From positions 2,356,001 through 2,420,000 of the forward strand of contig CM066305.1 in assembly GCA_033807695.1 (NCBI GenBank): a stretch of DNA of 64,000 bases. The letters are read 5' to 3'. This document shows, piece by piece, positions 33,089 to 45,267 of this stretch (positions are counted from its first letter, which is position 1; each line of letters begins with the position of its first letter). Under the pieces are notes generated by a model. It had not been told where the DNA came from. It did not search any database and worked only from the letters and a program-made list of their open reading frames with translations. This stretch comes from Daedaleopsis sinensis. Taxonomy: Eukaryota > Basidiomycota > Agaricomycetes > Polyporales > Polyporaceae. The position numbers were made by a program, and so were the translations under genes.

Positions 33089-35214
33089 ATGGGCTCTGGC
33101 TCCGAGACGGTCACGCTTGCCGACCCTGACGTCGAAAAGGCCACAAGTGCGTCTACCCAGAAGACAGAGATCGCGCCGGCGGACGGTGACCTCCCGCTCG
33201 AGGAGAAGGCCGACCCGTACTTGGTCCATCTTGAACCGGAAGACGACCCCAAGTTATTGCCGCTGTGGAGGAAATGGTTGGCCGTGATGGTGATTAGCGT
33301 CTCCTCTCTCTGCGCAACGTTCGCGTCCTCTGTGGTACGTCATAGGTCCTGTTTCTTCAAAATCCCCACTCACGAGTGCGCGATGTAGGCAGCACTCACC
33401 GAGACGGGCCTTGCGAGGGATCTACACACGATTCATGAAGTCACCATCCTCAGCATCAGTTTGTACGTTATGGGCTTGGGTCTTGGCCCGTTGGTCGTCG
33501 GCCCGTTGTCCGAACTTTATGGCCGCAATATCATCTACCGCACCTCGTATGTCCTCTTCTTTGCGCTGACATGGCCGACTGCCTTTCCTCCGAACATCGG
33601 TGCGTGTAGCTGCATTGTCGAGGCTCCTGGTCTGGGACTGAAGGGGGCCTCCAGCCACTTTCCTCGTCTTCCGCTTCATCACCGGGTTGTGTGGGGCCGC
33701 GTTTCTGAGCGTGGCTGGCGGAAGTGTAAGCGACCTGTTCGACAATGATACTGTTGCCGGGTGAGCTCTGAACCCTTACATCTACAAGGACCGCTTACCG
33801 ATGTCTTTTATCATCGTGCAATAATAGACCTATGGCCGTGTACACGATCTCACCTTTCATTGGCCCCGTCGTCGGGCCCTTAATTGGAGGGTTCGTGTTC
33901 ACATTTCTTTCCACGCACTGCGTTTATGGACTGCTTATTATAGGTTCATCGTGCAAGTATGTCGCTCCCGGGACGTTGTCACTTTCGAAACGGCTGCTAA
34001 TATAGCCTCAGCATACAGACTGGCGATGGTGTTACCGCGTTCTCCTGATCTGGCAATTCGTACAGATCATTATGCTTTTTACGGTGAGATCAGTCCACAG
34101 TGTGCATGCTTTTTGAAGCGTAGACTCATGCTGCTATGATAGCTTGTACCGGAGACGTATGCTCCCGTGATACTCAAGCAGAAGGCTAGAAGGTTACTTG
34201 ACTTTGTTTTCAGACCGTTTTCCCAATCTCTGACGATGTCGTTGCACCAGAATGCGCAAGGCTGGCAAAGGGGACTATCACGCACCTCTCGAGGTTCAGG
34301 AGCACAGTTTACTCCGAATGATTCTGTTCAGCATCTCCACGCCTTTCAGTGAGTGCTCTACGTGCTGACCTTGCGCAGTACTGACTTATGTGCGCGACAG
34401 AACTTCTGATTTTCGACCGGATGGCACTGGCTTTGGATGTCTGGTATGTACGCGTTACTTGTATACCGATCACGAAGCTTACCTAGAACGTGGTTAAAGG
34501 TCGGCACTAGTTCTTGGCATCCTATACCTCGCATTTCAAGCGTTCCCAATCATTTTCGGCGAGGTGCACGGATTCAACACCCAATCTGTGGGTCTGAGCT
34601 TCTTGGGCATCGGCGTAGGAATGTTCGGTGGTCTGGCTTCGCAGCCGTACTGGAACGCATACTTCCGGCGCGAGACTGCGAAGCACAATGGGCACCCTCC
34701 TCCGGAGATGCGGCTGGTGCCAGGACAATTTGGTGCGATCCTCGCTCCTCTAGGTCTGTTTCCTTGGTTTTTGTTCCTCGCACACCTTCCATTGACACGT
34801 GTGTAGGGCTCTTCATCATAGCATTCACGACCTACAAGCAAGTGCATTGGATCGGGCCGATCATTGGCTCTATACCGTTTGGTACCGGCACAGTATTCAT
34901 CTACATAGGTGTCTTCACATACCTCGTAACGGCATACCGACCCATCGCAGCCAGCGCTATGGCAGCAAATAGTGCCATGCGCTCCACATTTGCCGCGGTA
35001 TTCCCCCTGTTCGCTGGCCAAATGTATAATAGGTTGGGCACGGTCGGGGCGACCGCCCTTTTGGCTGGATTGGCGACCCTGATGGCCCCTCTGCCGTGAG
35101 TACCCAGCATTTGAATGCTAGTCCCCAAGCTAATGAAACTTGTGCCACATCAGATTCATCTTCTACAGAATAGGCCCTAAGCTCCGTGCGAAATCGCGTT
35201 TCGCAGTAGCATAA
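33089..35214 (+). CDS. MFS transporter, DHA1 drug:H+ antiporter family (polyamine/multidrug type)
   Basis: Twelve exons: 33089-33334, 33389-33599, 33655-33760, 33828-33890, 33944-33956, 34012-34083, 34143-34192, 34251-34348, 34401-34443, 34500-34753, 34807-35095, 35154-35214; 501 residues. The hydrophilic N-terminus is followed by twelve predicted helices. Signatures are GLARDLHTIHEVTILSISLY, the motif A region GPLSELYGRNIIYR, the motif C-like stretch AVYTISPFIGPVVGPLIGGF, then TDWRWCYRVLLIWQFV, LVPETYAPVIL, the loop KGDYHAPLEVQEHSLLRMIL, and YRPIAASAMAANSAMRSTFA. These match fungal TPO1/FLU1/cycloheximide-resistance-type exporters of the plasma membrane. Substrate cannot be read from sequence. 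Exon 5 is 13 nt. The intron at 34193-34250 uses a weak donor (gttact). Confidence 0.88.
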
Positions 35215-35630
35215 GTGCGCCATCGCCTTTTGCACTTGGCTTTCTTGACACGTTTACGGTTTCACGACCACTCATGCATACAATACGATACCACTCACGA
35301 GTTAATTGCGATCCCATAGTCTTACTACTTGTATTGTTACTGAGAACGAGCCACCATACCGATACCAGTACTGCCTAGGTACCACCTCCTGCAACGTATA
35401 ACCGGTCGGCCGACGCGTCTCGGCGAGGCTCAATGAGCCGCCCGTTTCTCGGTGCTCATTGGCTCATGGGTGGACGTATCTCCGGAGAGCGCCGACAAGT
35501 GCGAGCCGCTCTGTCCAGCGATTGGCTCCTGGGTGGATCTGAGCCCGCGATTTCCGGCGGACTCTCCGCGCACGATATGCCTCATGCACGATTCCCACGC
35601 AGTCCTCACACATCGACCACCACCACTCAA
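35215..35630 (+). promoter_or_regulatory. Upstream region of the cytochrome oxidase gene with paired CCAAT repeats
   Basis: 416 nt. Two near-identical 17-nt repeats, attggctcatgggtgga at 35458-35474 and attggctcctgggtgga at 35521-35537, lie about 173 and 110 nt before the ATG. Each begins with ATTGG, the complement of CCAAT, the core bound by the HAP/CBC complex that drives respiratory genes in fungi. Binding is inferred. Confidence 0.6.
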
Positions 35631-35979
35631 ATGTCTCTTCTCGCCCGCTCTGCTGCTCCTCTGCGCCAGGTCGCCGTCCGCGCGCGCACCGCTCCCATGC
35701 GGTCCATGCACGGCGAGTACAAGGTATGTAGTCCGCCGAGACCGAGCGAGAGAGGTTACTGACGTGGTGCACCCCGCGTTCGTTTGCAGCACATCCCCTT
35801 CGACTACGACAAGAAGGCCGTGTTCGGTGCCAAGGTTGTTGCGTACCTCGTCGGCGGGTTCTCTATTCCCTTCGTCGCCGCGTACTACCAGCTGTGCGTA
35901 CCATACCACTTCTTCCGCTCTTGCCAGCGCTGACGGGTATGACCCGATTTCTAGGTCCAAGTCGGCTGGCGCGTCATAG
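35631..35979 (+). CDS. Cytochrome c oxidase small subunit, COX8/COX7C family
   Basis: Three exons: 35631-35723, 35790-35893, 35955-35979; 73 residues. The leader is Arg/Ala-rich without acidic residues (SLLARSAAPLRQVAVRART), typical of a mitochondrial presequence. It is followed by HIPFDYDKKAVFGAKVVAYL, a single transmembrane helix through GGFSIPFVAAYYQL, and the short tail SKSAGAS. The pattern (x-PFxYDxKxxFxxK, helix, YQLxKSG) matches yeast COX8 and animal COX7C, nuclear-encoded subunits of complex IV in the inner mitochondrial membrane. The last coding exon is only 25 nt. The ORF is too short and interrupted to be found by simple ORF searches. Confidence 0.88.
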
Positions 35980-36141
35980 AATGCCCCAGGTGTGCATCTA
36001 TACTAGACCGCCTAATGTGTACATGTGCATCCCGCTGGGAATAGACGTCTAGATGGTCGCGCTTATGAAGCATCTCCGGTGTGTCAATTGCAATTGGACT
36101 GTCCGCATACAGAATGGGAGCACAAGATTCGAAGAGCCCCT

Positions 36142-39100
36142 CTACTCTGCGTCTGCTTGTTGGAATTCCACTCCCTCCATCGCCGCTTCAACCTCGGCCG
36201 CCTCCGTCTCCTCGTCTTCCTGCGCATCGACTCGCATCGCGGGTTTCTTCGCCGAAGTCTGTTTGCTGCTTGCCGCCTTACAGTCGCATATCCGTGCGAG
36301 GAGCTCCGGGTCGCTGGCGAGTGCGTCGAGCGCGGCGAGCGAGACCTTTCGCGTCGCGATCACGGGCGATGGATCCGTCGCGGCCGCGACGACCTTGCCG
36401 TGGATGAGAACTACAGCGAGGGTGAGCATGGCCAACATGACACGGCCTCAAGGCAGGGGGATGCCTACCGGTCATGTTCACGGGCATGTTTGAGCGTGCA
36501 TTGGGTTCTTTCATGTACGTGGGGTTCTGGCAGCCCTCTGCCGCGAGGAACTCTAGCAGGGTCACCTTCGGATTCGTTGAGAGCGTCTGCAGGCGGATGT
36601 GCGCTTCGAGGAAGGGTTTGTAGACCCCCTCGAAAAACTGGCCCACGCCGACCTCGAAGAAATTGTCGGAGACGTAGAGTGCACCGAGGACAGACTCCAC
36701 AACGTCCGAGAGGCACTGCAGACCGCGTCAGCCTGCTACAACGGATATTATGCGTGGTTGTGTGTTCGCGAGCATACCTTCGGGGGTTCCATAGGCATGT
36801 CTAGCCAATACTGCCCGGGGAGCCTTTTCTCTCTTGCTGCAAAATCGTATTCCTTCTTACGCAGCTCCTCCAAGAAGTCTGCATACTTCTCGATGGCGGC
36901 GGTCAGATCCTTGGCATCCACTTGCAGCTGCTTATGCAGCCCCAAGTGAACAGAGAATGCGGCAAGGGTCTGATTGGACACCATGGCGGCCTAATATCAT
37001 GACCCGTAAGAGACAGTGACGAACGTCGGTTTGAAACGGCGTACCTTCAGCAGAGTCAACCCGCCAGGTGAGAGGAAGGGATATCGCTCCCAGATATACC
37101 TTGCTACAACTGCGGGATTGGGAACGTGAGTTGGTTCTCAGAATGCTAGTGGAGGAGTGGGCTTACGGAAGTCGAGAACCGCGTCGCCAACGAATTCGAG
37201 TCTCTCATAGCTTGCCACTTGGTTCCCTCCGGACTTGGACGTGTGAGTCTGTGCCAGCCCTTTCAGCAGGTTGCGAAGAAGCAATGGAGACAGTCACGCA
37301 CGAGAGCTCGTCCTAGCAGGTCCGGCCTGGCGAAAGATGCGCCGAAGATTCGTTCGACGGCTTCGACCGTACCCGGAGATGGAGGTGGAATCGCTGACTG
37401 CGGTTGTGCGCTGTGCCCGGATGCGAGACGAGCGTAGTCAGCCCACTGGGCGATACCAGGAATCGGGATCTGCATGCGCCGCGCTGCTTGGAGCGCGACC
37501 TCGTGTCCTCCTGACAGGAAGGCCGCGGCTAGGATTGCTTCGACCACGTCGGCGATAGTCTGTGCATGAGAGCCCCGTCAGGTTCATGGAGAGATGAGAG
37601 GGTAGAAGGAAGATGTGCCGCACCTTGTCGCCCATCCAGAGCGTGTACAGGTCATCCATCTGGCGCTGTTTCTTGCTCCGCTTGCCCTTGTCCTTGTTCT
37701 CCTGCGTGGCGTCCGCCATCTCGATGTCTCCGTCGGCATTTGCTACCCGAGTGCTGTCAGGGATGTCTGCGGAGGCGAGGGGCGGCTGCCAGATCTTCGC
37801 GACGAAACGCTTGTGCTGGATGTAGGAAGGGACACCGACACGTGCGGCGCCCTCCTGGAGGACCTTGTTGCCGATGATGCCCTGCCGCGCGACATGCAGC
37901 TCGCCAACCTCGACAGAGGGCATGGTCACGTAGCAGTAGTTAGATCCGACAACCTTGAGGAAAGAGTCGCCTGCGGGGCATGAGTTCGGTGTTCGGAATG
38001 CGACTGTCACAAGCGGGATGATTTGGCTCACCTAGGAACTCCAGTCGCTCGTAGTTTGCTTCTGTCCAGGCTGCAGGCGCGGAGAGTGCTATAAGGAGTT
38101 GTTGCTCAATAATGGTGTTGTGGAATAGCCGAGCATTAAGCTCTTTAGTGAGGAGGTAGCTCTCGATCTTGTTCAGTATCGAGGGCATGAGCCACAACGT
38201 TCGGAACACACTAGGCAGTCCGTGAATTGACTGTGACAAGAACAAAACATGTGGTCTTACCTAGCTGGTATGGTGAACTTATGGCACAGCTCCGGGATTA
38301 AATCTATTTCACACTATCAGATTTATGCAGACGGCACAGCTAGGGACGTACATTTCAGAGGGGCTTTCCCAGGAGGGATCGGAGGTGCCGAGGTAGGATG
38401 CAAGTTGTTGATCACTGCTGGCACCGCGCTGACTTCAATCATCGGCTGCTCCTCGTCTTCTATCCCTTGGAAATTGGTCAAGCGCGATTTGCAGTATTCC
38501 AAGAAGTTGGCATAGTCAGCTTCGCGCTAAGTAGAAGATTAGTATACACCGCACCCTGCATACAGATGTCCACGTACTGGACTGTCTTCCGCTTTGCTCA
38601 GCGGTGTCATATCGTGTCTGACTTTGTGCACAAAGTGGCGCATAGTAAACTCGACTTGTCTGTCGAGGACAATTGCGTCTCGCGCCCTCTCATCGATCGA
38701 CGTATTACCGTCGAGGAGGGGAATGGCGAAGTAGTCAGCGGCGAGCTGCACGCTACCCCATTGGATATGATCTTGCACAGATAGCAATGGCCAGCGAGCA
38801 GAGAGACTCGAGTGCCAAGTAGGGTCGAGAGGCGCGAAGTAACACAGAAGAGATCCCACAGGACAATCGAGAGGTTTGTTCGTGAGCGATTTGGTGACCC
38901 GAACTGTGTATCCATGAAGCGCCTTCAGTTGCCCGTCGTTGACTTCGAGTGGCTCCGCCTTGTAAAACCGCACCGACGCCCGCGCGCCGCAGAAGAAGAC
39001 GTTGAACTCGACCGTGAGCGGTAACGCAACCCTCGTAAGCAGCAATACCGGGGCATGTGAGCCGCCGCCCAAGTCTTCTGGCACGACGATGGTGGGGTAC

Positions 39101-41466
39101 AGTGTTGTCGAAGGGGATGACTGTGAATTGCGCCAGAAGTCGGTCGTTTTGCGTGGGTATCCGTGAGTTTTGGCCGAGGCATTCGCAGTCTGAATCTTGG
39201 AGGGAGTGGCTGTGGCGCGAGATGCAGGAATCTGTGATTGAGGGAAGTGTCGGAGGTTCATGAGGCCAACCTGAACGAGCTCGCGGCATGCTTGGTAGCA
39301 TGTCTCCCGTTTCGCCTCCCATTTCGATGCGCTGTAGGGTCCAACGAAGGTAGGAATTCGCGTGATGACTGGGAAAGTCAGCGTGTACTGGAATGTTTCT
39401 GGTTGACCATCTCCACCGCTTTTCTCGAGAGACAGAGAGGGTTTCTGCTCGCTAAAACCTGGTGTAACTTGTAATTCGGCGATGAATTTGTAGACCGCCG
39501 CGATTGCATCGGACTTGTACAACCGTGCGCTGGTGGTCGGATCGACGATGTAGTCGTCATCTTGGTCATCCTCTTCCCCATCTGACCAGTAGGGATCTAC
39601 GCTGGTGTATAACGTCCGCGGAGGAAGGTCCTCGTCATCCTGAGCGAGGTCTGCAATCCACGACCTCACCTCGTCATCGATAGCCTGAAGGCGAGCGAGA
39701 ATACGTCTGTGCTCGTTATTATCACGCTCCACGAGATGAACCATGTGAGACAATTGCCCTTTGGTACGAGCATGACTTCGTGCGTGTATAAGTTGATCAT
39801 CGAAGAGGTCGAAGCTAGATCATGCCATGTCAGATATATGGCCGGGCTTTTTATGAGAGACACTCAACTTGACGATCATTGAGACTGGCGCAATGTCCAT
39901 GTCTCCACATGATTTGGTTGATATCAAGAGGTTGTAAGTTCCCGCCTCAAACCTCTGCAAGAGCTCTCTCTATATGCGCGATACGCTCAAAATTCAGATA
40001 CCACAGTGAGGTCGACTAGCTTTCTTACCCCTTGGTCAGGTTTTCGCCATGCCACGCCGCATAAAGTCACTGCATGAATGAACGGTAACTCGTTGTTCAA
40101 TATTTCGGAGAGGATGTGCGCGACAGCCCTGTCCTGCACTGTTATATGTCTAGCATGCCTCGTTCGAAACTAACGGCAGTATAACGCACCGTAAACAATA
40201 CCACGAAAATCTGACCCGTAGTTGGCAACGAGCTTCAGGGCTTGGAGAACTTTGTCCAACTTCGGCGTAGCATTACACGACGCGGAATTAGCTCTGACAT
40301 CCAGCTTGTCTTCTGATATCTGTTCCTTGAGCACGTCGAGGTTTCTCCGTAGGTCAGCAGTGGTGGAGTCGGGCTGAGCTGTCTCCATGACAGTATCGAT
40401 CCCCCCCTTCCAGTACAGCCCGGCGGCAAACTGACCTAGCTGCAAGAAGATGCGAGACGCACGACGGTAATGATGCGGTCGGAATATTGCGCCCTGTGGA
40501 TCGTTTTCGTGGATTTTTCCAGAAAGCTCATCTTCCGCTCGAGACGGGGAGCACGCCTCGTGTTCGATGACGAGTTCCATTGGGCCCGACCAGGTGTCGA
40601 CCGCCTTCGTGATCAGGAAAAAGGTCTGAGCGCGCAAGGAGCTCTCCAACCAAGTGAAGTCCAGAGAGGGCCAGCGATGAGAAGAGCTTGTAAACATAGC
40701 GAGAACCTTTGGTGGGTCGAGGAGTTTGATGTGATGTTCCAAGATAATCCGTAGAACCGGGTGAGGAGTCACCATGGGTACTACTCTCTGCACATCGCTG
40801 ACGACAATGAGATGCGCTTGAGATAGCTGTAGACTGCCATCCGCGAGTGAGTCAAGCAGCATCTGTCAACATAGTGTCAGTCTTTACAGATGCTCGTATA
40901 TTCATAGCAGCAGAACGTACGTTCGCAGCTACAACGACGATCTCATTTATGATGATATTCGGCCAGTGGTTAGAGCCTGAAGAGTGCATTTCCAGAGTGT
41001 ATGAGCCGACTGAAAAGTCCATGTTCTCTAACTCAGTCGTATATTGACCAATCGATAGGTTGTCGCTAGATAAAAGGAAAGCGGTTAGATTTCTCTATAA
41101 AAAGGCTTTTTTGAGCTGATTACTCACTCCACAACGAAAAGTATCACACGATGACTCGGAGAGTGTGCCACGGATTGCTGAGAAATGATACTATGACCTA
41201 AGACACTCCTTAGGAAGCTGAGTTTGTCTGAAGATAGTGAGAAAAATCCTTCTACAAAGCATACTTGAGGAGATTAGACACACCCTCTTGCCCATCAACA
41301 ACAGCGATCACTGTTGGATTATGAACAAAGTGAACGACATCCCAGTCAATAAGCACTAACCATTCTCTTGAGACAGTGTGGTCATGATGTATTCTTCCGA
41401 CGCCATAGAACGCGGTAAATTGTTTGTGTCATTGATTTTGCGTTTCTTGGCCGGTGATTCAGCCAT
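36142..41466 (-). CDS. Dicer-like RNase III protein with degenerate helicase; apparent frameshift
   Basis: Eighteen exons: 41466-41361, 41310-41265, 41217-41128, 41065-40921, 40862-40190, 40138-40029, 39954-39869, 39814-38578, 38526-38352, 38303-38261, 38210-38032, 37970-37624, 37559-37302, 37246-37167, 37109-37045, 36990-36778, 36715-36469, 36410-36142. Domain order is Dicer: helicase N-lobe (~35-320), helicase C-lobe (~330-450, FEAGTYNLLISTKSCGDMDI), DUF283 dimerisation fold (~500-600), then RNase IIIa (YERLEFLGDSFLKV, later TIADVVEAILAAAF). RNase IIIb follows (RLEFVGDAVLDF, AAMVSNQTLAAFS, SDVVESVLGALYV). Catalytic acids of both RNase III domains are present, but the ATPase motifs are not: Walker A reads DGQEGVS and the DExH box reads SDVQ. 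In exon 14 the conserved ALTHTSKSGG frame and the RLEFVGDA frame are 2 nt apart. Translation as written would stop at the exon end, so this may be a pseudogene, a sequence error or an unusual splice. Confidence 0.85.
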
Positions 41467-41876
41467 ATCCTTGTTTTGTTTTAGCTGGTGCTAGGGTCTA
41501 ATTGAAGTGACAACAGCTATGTCTCGGATGATGAGTCTCTACTAGTACTAGTCGGCCCAATGTACTTCACTGGCAAAACGAGTTAGTGTTGGTTATACTG
41601 GAGCACACAGAAGCAAGCCGCCTCGCTGTTGTAGAGACAACACACCGTGTTGAAACTGCGTTTTGACCAATTGCGAGACGCGGACGTCGTAGTTCTTCGT
41701 TAACTTCAAAGCGATGTCAGGCGCTCGCTGTGGGCGCACTTGTTCTCGATACAAGCGCCCAGGCATCTCATGACGCTATAGTAGGCTCGTAGAAAGGGCT
41801 GTTACTATATCATGATCGTGAACAGACAATTCATATATAAGCGATATAATCAAGTAGTAGGGTACGACGGAGTCAA
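41467..41876. other. Intergenic spacer upstream of the Dicer-like gene
   Basis: 410 nt between the Dicer-like start and the release-factor stop, both minus strand. No motif or ORF supported. Confidence 0.5.
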
Positions 41877-43398
41877 TCAACGTTTCGACAAGACATCCTC
41901 TAACAGCTCATCGTGGTGACGCTGCTGGAGAGCCTTGAGGAAGTCCTGTAGCCCATCTCCATCCATCACCATTGTAAGATTCATGATAGACATACCGAGC
42001 CTATGGTCGGTGACTCGGTCCTGCGTGGAATTCAGATCCCGAATAAATCAGGGAGGGAAACAAACGAACCTGTGCATAGTTATACGTCCGTATTTTCTCA
42101 CTTCGGTCAGCGCTGCTGACTAGGTTGCGACGCATATCGCGACGGTCAAGCATCTCCTGTGTAAGTTTTCTATCCATAAGGCGTGCATTGAGCACTTGGA
42201 ATGCTCGACGTCGGTTCTGGGGTCCTAGTGAATAATGTGTGATAAAGAAGAGTGACGAACTTACTTGATGTTGGCTCCGCTCGTCTTGCATAGAGACCGT
42301 AATGCCAGTAGGGATATGTGTCAGTCGTACAGCGGATTCCGTTTTGTTGACGTGCTGATAGGAAGAGGTTGTAATAGTTGTAGTATCGAGTTACGATGCA
42401 ACGCACTTGCCCGCCCGCGCCTCTCGAACGCATGACTTCGACTCTGATCTCATCCATAGTGTATAGGGCATCCTCGGAGGATTTGGATTCCGCGTCCTCA
42501 GTCAAGGGAAGTACCTGATGATACACTTCAACAACTAGGGTGGTGGTATAATATACACATTGAACGCACCATCACGCTAACCGTACTTGTATGCACTCGC
42601 CCATTTGCTTCGGTGGCGGGGACCCGCTGTACTCGGTGTACTCCGCTCTCCCATCGTAGAGCATCATAGACACCCTCACCCTTGACTTCCATAATTGCAT
42701 CCTTCATGCCACCCGTCTCAAGAATATTGCTGCTTGGCAAGGTGACGTTCCATCCCTGTGCTTGAGCGGCGCGTGTGTACATTCGTACCAGATCTGCCGT
42801 GAACAAAGCAGACTCTGAACCTCCTACACCAGCCCTGAGTTCGATCATGGCTGACAAATGGGCTGTCTTGGAGGGAGGAACAAGCAGTTCAGGGAAGGTA
42901 GCCTCAGCAAGGTGCTTCATGCTGTCTGTGAGAGATTCGTATTCGTCCTCGGCCATATGCCGCATAGTCGGGTCTGGGTCATTGAGCAAGAAGACAGTCT
43001 CCGTTAATGCCTACCTTGGCATGCAGTCAGCCAAGTTCAGCGGTTCGGAGGGAGGACTTCAGACGCACCTCCTTTACGTGCAGCCATTCGGTCCACGCAT
43101 TCTGGAGTGGCTCCAGCTCGCGAATCTTCCTCACCTTCTGGATGTCGTCGTCTGAGAGTGCTTCATCTGATATCTGAAGTGTCTCAGTTCACCATCACGG
43201 CATTCAGACCACCGTACGTACCTCGGATTGCAACCTCTTGCGCTCTTCGATTATCCTCTCGACATGCTGTATGATCGGGGCATCCTCTGTGCTGGCAGCG
43301 GGTTTTGCATGACGGTTTGCCTGTGCCTGTGCAAGGACAACTCGACTAGTTGTGAAGGTCCTAGCTAGTCTAAGTTGGCGGAGGGCAGGACGGAACAT
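41877..43398 (-). CDS. MRF1: Mitochondrial peptide chain release factor 1 (class I, GGQ)
   Basis: Seven exons: 43398-43222, 43173-43069, 43010-42570, 42514-42407, 42354-42265, 42216-42070, 42020-41877; 403 residues, all junctions phase 0. The chosen ATG gives an Arg-rich presequence ([20 protein letters not shown]); an in-frame ATG 20 codons earlier is less typical. The PCRF domain has [40 protein letters not shown] and [20 protein letters not shown] with HTSTVSVMV. The peptidyl-hydrolase loop [20 protein letters not shown] contains the universal GGQ, followed by [20 protein letters not shown] and a C-terminus DRVTDHRLG. The protein recognises stop codons in the mitoribosome and releases the peptide. 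Confidence 0.94.
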
Positions 43399-43673
43399 GA
43401 AACGAGAAGAGAAGGAGCACTTGGGCGCTTCCTCCCGTGGTACAGGAAACCTTGACACTGCTCTCAGGCGACAATCCTACCACAGTCACATACGGCCATA
43501 ACTTGTCATTCGTGCACATGTCCTAGGTCATCGCCTTACTGCGTGCAGTGGTATGCCTATGCCGATCCATCCTCTGCCGAATCATTGTGTGGTTGCATAT
43601 AACGACGTGGAACTTCTCGCCCTTGGAAATATCCTGCTCTAGTCGTACCCAAACCGTGGCGAATCCGTCCATC

Positions 43674-45267
43674 ATGTTCAACAACGCCCCGCTAGTCATT
43701 CACGTTTCGCAGCAACTTCAGGGTGATGATCCACAACAGCCAAGTACAGAGACGGGACCCCCACGAGAACGTCCGAAGTCCGGCCCATGCCTTCCTGCCC
43801 GTCTGCCTGGCTTAGGTGAGTTCTCTCCCGCCTTCATTATAAGCACTGCCAACTCGTGTTAAGCCTTTATGCAAAGAGAGGCGAAGATGATAGCCCCCAA
43901 ATCCGTCGAGTCCGAGAAGGAGCGCATCCGCAAGGCTCTTGAGACTCCACCTAGTCCGCAGCCACAAGATGAAAACACCCTCGTTCCATTGGTTTCAGGC
44001 CAAAGCTCTCCAGAAGCCAGTCCAAGGACAAGGAAGAAGTCTTTGCTGGATATGATACCCTCGGCTTTCCATGCTGCCCGGACGCTACGAGGAGCTCCGA
44101 GGAACGACGGTCGTCCATGGAGGGCACCTGAAGTACGTTACCGCTCATATCTCTGCAACCCAACCGATCTTGCTTCTCTATATATACGCGGTTCACTCAT
44201 TATTCCTTGCTATACACAGCCCTTTGAAGTTTTACGGGCCATAGAGCGCAGGGACATCATGTTCATAATGGAGATTCGAGATCGTTCGTTTGAGGTTCGT
44301 CCTGTTCAATGTATGTCCACCTGGTTTTCTCACTCATGCCATCCCACCACAGAGTCTCGTACGGAAATCTGGAGACGTGACGCCTCTCATACATGCCATG
44401 CGTATAGAGCACACAGACATGGCCATCATCCTTCTGGGTACATTTTCTCGATATATCAACAACCTACAGGACGAGGACTTGGAGAAACATGAGACGAAGA
44501 AGCTCTTGAAGATGCTGAGTACGTATACGCCGGCTTATGCAAGTAATACCGCTGATGACTAGAGTAGGAGTGAATCTCAAGATAGCGATAGACTACGGTC
44601 TACAGAAGTCTCAACAGGACTTGATGGCATCCTTCATGCAAACTCTGATCATGAGCGAAGGCGACTCTTGGATTGCGCTACAGACTGCAGACGTTGCGGT
44701 GGCTTTGCGCATGGGAAGTGACGGGAAACCGGTCCAGAATGCTGGATCTGCCGTACGAAGTTTCGCCACTAAGAATCTAGGAAGAGCCGATTTCATCGCT
44801 TCCCTGGAGGACTAGTAAGCATTGTGGACAATCATTATTTGAACCACATGAGCTAAGAAAACTGCAGCATAGCTAATGCGACGGCTGACCTGGTTATGAT
44901 GGCGGCCTGGTCCTGTACATTGTCAACCGTCCAGGGAGAACCGATACCGGTAAGTTATTGCAGCATATCATATCTTCGTCTCTACTCATGCGACATGGCA
45001 AGAATTACTATTTTGCTCGAGACGACCGTGTATACAGAGCATTTGTGGAACGACTAGATCGACATCAGGATGTCATCCAAACGAAAGTTGGTCGGAGATT
45101 GCGATGGCAGCTCAGAGCTCTTCGTAATCATCTCGAGGGTCGGAACAGGAATTACAGGGTGAGTGAAGCGATTGATTGAATCATGTTCCGCTATTGCTGA
45201 CCGTCGCGTGCCCCAGAGTAAGGTAGAAGCACTGGCCAAAGAGCTAGATGAAGACGAAGGACACTGA
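43674..45267 (+). CDS. Conserved fungal protein of unknown function, ankyrin-like helical repeats
   Basis: Eight exons: 43674-43815, 43879-44132, 44220-44294, 44353-44518, 44565-44814, 44868-44949, 45003-45158, 45217-45267; 391 residues. The first ~140 residues are Pro/Ser-rich with a SLLDMIPSAFHAARTLRG segment. Helical pairs follow that resemble degenerate ankyrin repeats (PFEVLRAIERRDIMFIMEIR, GDVTPLIHAMRIEHTDMAII), then a long all-helical domain (VNLKIAIDYGLQKSQQDLMA, TADVAVALRMGSDGKPVQNA, YYFARDDRVYRAFVERLDRH) and a charged C-terminus. I do not recognise a named family. Junctions between exons 1-2 and 4-5 use less typical acceptors and are uncertain. It is divergently transcribed from the mitochondrial release factor with ~275 nt between starts. 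Confidence 0.65.
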
